Notes under the pieces: model-generated
What the model saw: only the letters and a program-made list of their open reading frames with translations
What the model was told of the DNA's origin: nothing
Database searches by the model: none
In this document: piece by piece, positions 32,851 to 35,956 of the stretch
Layout: every line of letters starts with the position of its first letter
How positions within the stretch are numbered: position 1 is the stretch's first letter
Source: Fibrobacter succinogenes
Lineage (GTDB): Bacteria; Fibrobacterota; Fibrobacteria; Fibrobacterales; Fibrobacteraceae
DNA length: 35,956 nucleotides
Direction of reading: 5' to 3'
Assembly (NCBI GenBank): GCA_902776765.1
Contig: CACYRP010000040.1
Location: forward strand, 1-35,956
Translations under genes and position numbers: made by a program

Positions 32851-32877
32851 TGATTCCGGCTCGGAGGCCGGAATGAC
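32851..32877. repeat. Short dispersed hairpin repeat (GTCATYC family, reverse orientation)
   Basis: TGATTCCGGC-tcggag-GCCGGAATGAC. The stem ATTCCGGC/GCCGGAAT (32853-32874) is 8 bp and perfect. Read on the minus strand it begins GTCATTCCGGCC, matching the element at 8574. It lies between the ddh stop and the real terminator. Confidence 0.65.
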
Positions 32878-32892
32878 ATGCAAATGAAAATT

Positions 32893-32922
32893 GCCTCGGA
32901 TGAAATAATCTGGGGCTTTTTT
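32893..32922 (+). terminator. Rho-independent terminator after ddh
   Basis: GCCTCGGAT, loop GAAATA, ATCTGGGGC: nine pairs with two G-T, then six T. Confidence 0.85.
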
Positions 32923-32948
32923 CGTTGTTTTAGTTTATATTTAGTGGT

Positions 32949-33452
32949 ATGAAAGCGTTTAGAAAACTTTGTATGCTCGCCTATGTATGGCTGTGTTGTT
33001 GTTGTTATTTTTGTCACCCTGAGGATGATTTTGATTACAAACCGGGTTATGTCAAGTCGCTGAAGCCGGCCTCTGTAGATTCGCTTGAAATGCGCGTTTA
33101 TAGCAATGATTCGCTGATAGTTTCTGAATACTGCCGTTCGTCCGAATATGGCGAGGAAGCTAGTTATTCTTATGAGGAATTTTGTGGAGGAGAGGACCGC
33201 GCTGATAAGAACTGCGATTTGACAATCGCTATCACGTTCTTCTGTAATGACAAGAAAATCGAGCTACCTACTTATACTGTCAAAACGAAGACGAATTCCC
33301 ATGGCTTTGCTGATGATGTCAGAATTTATATGGCCGAATTCGACGAACGAAAGGTCAGCGGCGATTACACGCTTGAAACATTCCTTGCTCCCGAAGATAC
33401 TTCTTGCGGTAAGCTTGTGAATTATGCCGTCCTCAAAGTCAAGGAGGAATGA
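32949..33452 (+). CDS. Hypothetical Cys-rich secreted protein
   Basis: 167 residues. The N-terminus has a short hydrophobic signal-like segment with an unusual Cys run (LAYVWLCCCCYFC), so it may be a lipoprotein or a Sec-secreted protein with an atypical cleavage site. The mature part holds several spaced Cys (SEYCRSS, YEEFCGG, NCDLT, FFCND, TSCGK) that could form disulfides. It is acidic and rich in Y and S. No family is recognised. The stop overlaps the next start by one base, so the two form an operon and may be partner envelope proteins. Confidence 0.78.
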   Translation: MKAFRKLCMLAYVWLCCCCYFCHPEDDFDYKPGYVKSLKPASVDSLEMRVYSNDSLIVSEYCRSSEYGEEASYSYEEFCGGEDRADKNCDLTIAITFFCNDKKIELPTYTVKTKTNSHGFADDVRIYMAEFDERKVSGDYTLETFLAPEDTSCGKLVNYAVLKVKEE

Positions 33453-34213
33453 TGAAGCGTATCGTTGTATTGGTGTTCTGTTTAGTGGCTTACTCTATGG
33501 CGGGGATGTTTGAGCTTTCTCCTTTGGATCGAAAGTTTATCCAAAATACACGTCTATATTTTGAACTTTCTACGGGTGCAATGTATTCGGTTTCGGATTA
33601 CAAATCGAAATCAAGGACCAACTATTATCATGATTTAGAACGTGATGAGATGGTTTACGACAAGGACCTTTATTACAATATCTATTCTTTTGAAGGTTTT
33701 GAGCCTCTGCTAGAATCAAAGGTTGGCTTCATCTTTTTTAGAAGAGTCGCCTTGTTTTTGAATTTAGGTTGTTTCTGGTCTATTGGGGAATATCGCTATA
33801 AAATTTCTTCACGCGACAAAGAGGAATATTCCGAAGAAGATGCTAGATTCAGATTCTTTGGGGGATTGGGACTCAAATGGTATCCTGTTGTAAATGAACA
33901 AAATCCTCTTAATGGATTTTTCCTCGGAACGTCTTTTAAACTTGTTTCCCTTTTCGGAAACGAAAAATCAAGGGAAAAGTACGGAATGTACTATGTCGAG
34001 GGTGAATCTTTTATCGAGTTTGAAATAGGAAAGGTCTGGAATATTTCGGATTCCTATTCGTTAGGCTTTTCTGTAAAGGTTGCAGGTGGTTTCGGAGGTG
34101 AAACAGAAAAGGTTGATGGCTTCCGAGTCGATAAAAACAGGGAACAAAAGGATGACGATATTACGCTAAATAGCAAGCATATCGGAGCAGTTATTACGTT
34201 TATCCGGAAATAA
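33452..34213 (+). CDS. Putative outer-membrane beta-barrel protein
   Basis: 253 residues from the ATG at 33452, which has GGAGG at an acceptable four-base spacing; the ATG at 33449 would sit too close to it. A signal peptide (MKRIVVLVFCLVAYSMAG) is followed by alternating hydrophobic/aromatic strands: LYFELSTGAMYSVS, VALFLNLGCFWSIGEY, FRFFGGLGLKWYPV, GFFLGTSFKLVSLFG, SYSLGFSVKVAGGFGG. The end, HIGAVITFIRK, resembles a last beta strand. This fits a small 8-10 stranded barrel. The function is unknown. It abuts the convergent phosphatase gene with no intervening base. Confidence 0.75.
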   Translation: MKRIVVLVFCLVAYSMAGMFELSPLDRKFIQNTRLYFELSTGAMYSVSDYKSKSRTNYYHDLERDEMVYDKDLYYNIYSFEGFEPLLESKVGFIFFRRVALFLNLGCFWSIGEYRYKISSRDKEEYSEEDARFRFFGGLGLKWYPVVNEQNPLNGFFLGTSFKLVSLFGNEKSREKYGMYYVEGESFIEFEIGKVWNISDSYSLGFSVKVAGGFGGETEKVDGFRVDKNREQKDDDITLNSKHIGAVITFIRK

Positions 34214-35362
34214 TTACTTCAGCTTTTCTTTCAATGCGGAAATTTCTTCCGCAGTCATTCCGAGTTTTTGCAAGTATTTTTCTGTAGCGGAAGCCCAGTT
34301 GGCATTGCTTAAGTCGGGGATGTCAATGCCTTCGGCGTGGTAGACCGATTGCAAATTTTTTAGAACGACTGCTTTGTAAAAATCGATTTGATGTGCGTTT
34401 AAGGAGACTTGCATGTCATCAATGACCGTGAAGTAGTTGATGAATGTCTGGGCGTAGTCTGCTTGGATTTCTTCGGCAGTGGCGCCCATCAGTGCTTCTA
34501 GAACGGCGATTGTAAAGCCGGTACGGTCCATGCCGTAGGTGCAATGCACTAAATAGGGTGCTTCATGTTCAATCATGTAGCGGAAACCTGTTGCAAGCCC
34601 TACTTTGAATGGCATGGAATAGAATTGTACGGGCATCGACAAGAAGACGGCGTCTTGTGATGAGTAATAGGAACTATCAAAGTTCTGGTAAGATCTAGCG
34701 TAAATTTCGGTATCTGTTAAATTGATAAACGTGGCGATGCCGGCTTCTTTTGCAAGTGAATCCGCATAGTGGTTGCGACCGATAGAGTAGTCTATGGGAC
34801 TTGATGAACGGTATAGTTTGTTTGCGCCCATGCCTGTAGTGTGGACTTTTCGGAAGTTGGCGAAATCTTGAATTGAAAGTTCGGGGTAACTTTCTTTGTA
34901 TAAACTCATGTATTGAACATGCCGCATTATATCAATGCCGAAAAGATAGCCGCCCTTGTCTTTCATCTTCACGGTGACTTTTATGGGCGTCTTGACGTCG
35001 GATATTTTAAGGACTTCAGCGGCTTCGCCGTAATGGATGGCTAGCATTAGGCGCTCGGCACCGCTAACTGCTGAAAGCGAAAAACCAGCAATGGGCACGT
35101 CGTTGGTCGATTCTACGACAGGCATTTCGAGGGTGTCGTAGCCGACGATTGCAACCGTTACGATATCGCCAATTTCGAATTCGGTTAAAAATGAATCCGC
35201 CGGATAATTGAGGAATAGGTCGGTGGATAAAAGCTGACCTGTGCTATCTCCCCAAATGGTGGTGTGAATTCCTGAGTCTTCTTCTACGACAAAGGCCGGA
35301 TTCGGTTCAGTACAGGCTTGACAAAACAGGGCGCAGAAAACAAATGCTATAAGGTGTCGCAC
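34214..35362 (-). CDS. Exported protein tyrosine phosphatase-like protein, probable lipoprotein
   Basis: 382 residues. A signal peptide ends near Cys17 (LFCQACTEP); the lipobox is slightly atypical because -3 is Cys. Residues about 25-160 form an uncharacterised beta-rich domain. The C-terminal domain contains FRKVHTTGMGANKLYRSSSPID and FINLTDTEIYAR. The phosphatase P-loop is HCTYGMDRTG with nucleophile Cys274 and Arg280 (C-x5-R), which resembles the tyrosine/dual-specificity phosphatase group that includes Y_phosphatase3 and phytase-like enzymes. It is predicted to dephosphorylate phosphotyrosine or a phospho-ester outside the cytoplasm. It is 27 bp downstream of dnaA on the same strand, an unusual neighbour. 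Confidence 0.85.
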   Translation of the reverse strand: MRHLIAFVFCALFCQACTEPNPAFVVEEDSGIHTTIWGDSTGQLLSTDLFLNYPADSFLTEFEIGDIVTVAIVGYDTLEMPVVESTNDVPIAGFSLSAVSGAERLMLAIHYGEAAEVLKISDVKTPIKVTVKMKDKGGYLFGIDIMRHVQYMSLYKESYPELSIQDFANFRKVHTTGMGANKLYRSSSPIDYSIGRNHYADSLAKEAGIATFINLTDTEIYARSYQNFDSSYYSSQDAVFLSMPVQFYSMPFKVGLATGFRYMIEHEAPYLVHCTYGMDRTGFTIAVLEALMGATAEEIQADYAQTFINYFTVIDDMQVSLNAHQIDFYKAVVLKNLQSVYHAEGIDIPDLSNANWASATEKYLQKLGMTAEEISALKEKLK

Positions 35363-35389
35363 TGTTCCCTCTCCATTAAATCCTGGATT

Positions 35390-35956
35390 CTAATCGTGGA
35401 TTGCGTTCTTGAGGCTTTCGATCAAGCGGGCGAAGCTCGGGTCGGTTTCCATCTCTTTCTTGACGCTCTTGATGGCGTGAACAACGGTGGAGTGGTCCTT
35501 GCCGCCAAAGCGGGAACCGATGCTCTGCAAGCTAATGGGCGAGCATTCGCGCATCAAGTACATGGCGACCTGACGTGCCTTCGAAATTTCCTTGGTGCCA
35601 CGGCCCGATTCGGTGAGCTTTGCTTCGGGCACTTCGTAGTGCTTCGAAACGGTGTGGAGCACAGCGTCGAGGCTTACGCGGCGACGGAGCGTCGGGGCAA
35701 TTTCAGAGACCACCTTTTGGGCGATACTCATGTCAATATCGTGGTGCATCAGGCTCGACTGCAAGGTAAGCTTGATGATTGCGCTTTCGAGGCAGCGTAC
35801 GTTGCTTGCGATATTTTCGGCAAGGTAGTGCAGAACGTCGTCGCTGATTTCGAGGTGGCGTTCTTCAGCCTTTTTATGCAAAATGGCTTCGCGGGTTTCT
35901 ACATCAGGCGGCTGGATGTCGACTGTGAGACCCCAGGCAAAGCGGCTGACCAAACG
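35390..35956 (-). CDS. dnaA: Chromosomal replication initiator protein DnaA, N-terminus cut by the window edge
   Basis: The 188 C-terminal residues are present and the frame is open to the right edge (RLVSRFAWGLTVDIQPPD). The segment covers the end of the AAA+ module with its lid (ETREAILHKKAEER, NVRCLESAIIKL) and domain IV, which binds DnaA boxes through a helix-turn-helix. The DnaA signature is visible as GGKDHSTVVHAIKSV. It starts replication at oriC, so the origin may lie near this gene, outside the window. No cluster of DnaA boxes was noticed in the 27-bp gap downstream or nearby. Confidence 0.97.
   Translation of the reverse strand, partial: RLVSRFAWGLTVDIQPPDVETREAILHKKAEERHLEISDDVLHYLAENIASNVRCLESAIIKLTLQSSLMHHDIDMSIAQKVVSEIAPTLRRRVSLDAVLHTVSKHYEVPEAKLTESGRGTKEISKARQVAMYLMRECSPISLQSIGSRFGGKDHSTVVHAIKSVKKEMETDPSFARLIESLKNAIHD

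Noticed and set aside
31972..32883. 303-codon open frame antisense to ddh
   Set aside because: It is the shadow of a clear diaminopimelate dehydrogenase; the His/Val-rich translation has no family features.

Overview
The window reads as a chromosomal segment of a Gram-negative, anaerobic, cellulose-degrading bacterium, most likely Fibrobacter (F. succinogenes or a relative). This is inferred, not proven. The supporting signs are a secreted GH5 glucanase, lipid A genes (lpxD, lpxC, fabZ), meso-diaminopimelate dehydrogenase, many lipoproteins, strongly biased housekeeping codon use beside AT-rich accessory genes, and intergenic tracts built from CTAACCACT, TTAGG and CTACTTC units. No rRNA, tRNA, CRISPR array or insertion sequence was recognised.

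Layout. 1-3.5 kb: purL, cut by the left edge and carrying a perfect 72-bp in-frame tandem duplication. 3.5-6.5 kb: a self-contained two-gene locus between two nearly identical terminators. It encodes a 360-residue protein with a chagasin-like N-terminal domain and a long array of YG-motif repeats (11 KYGY(P/T)C units plus 4 xYG(F/L)K units), followed by a radical SAM/SPASM enzyme with a C-terminal TPR region. This is the best candidate for an undescribed system: a multi-core peptide or protein modified by its own maturase. 6.5-13.4 kb: an AT-rich accessory stretch with a frameshifted secreted protein, a small secreted protein, an alpha/beta hydrolase overlapping a stand-alone M41-like HEAGH peptidase, two related lipoproteins (one with and one without a DUF4419 domain), and a membrane-anchored protein. 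13.4-17.6 kb: the GH5 glucanase, converging on an aldehyde dehydrogenase/iron alcohol dehydrogenase pair.

17.7-24.4 kb: a tightly packed envelope cluster: gamma carbonic anhydrase-like protein, lipid kinase, lpxD, divergent lpxC, fabZ, sugar nucleotidyltransferase, TrmJ-like RNA methyltransferase, FemAB/GNAT-like transferase. 24.4-25.3 kb: an FdtA-type cupin and an HTH-plus-zinc-ribbon regulator. 25.35-26.02 kb: a long AT-rich leader region with hairpins ahead of a membrane PAS-GGDEF-EAL protein whose GGDEF site is degenerate and whose EAL site looks intact. 28-32.9 kb: tatD, greB, DUF2062, DUF1015 (apparently damaged at its start) and ddh. 32.9-35.4 kb: two secreted or outer-membrane unknowns and a protein tyrosine phosphatase-like lipoprotein. 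The right edge cuts dnaA.

Two families of small dispersed repeats occupy the gaps: hairpins beginning GTCATYC, and heptamer-like TTAGG/CCTAA or CTACTTC tracts. All functional statements rest on reading motifs by eye; no database search was run.
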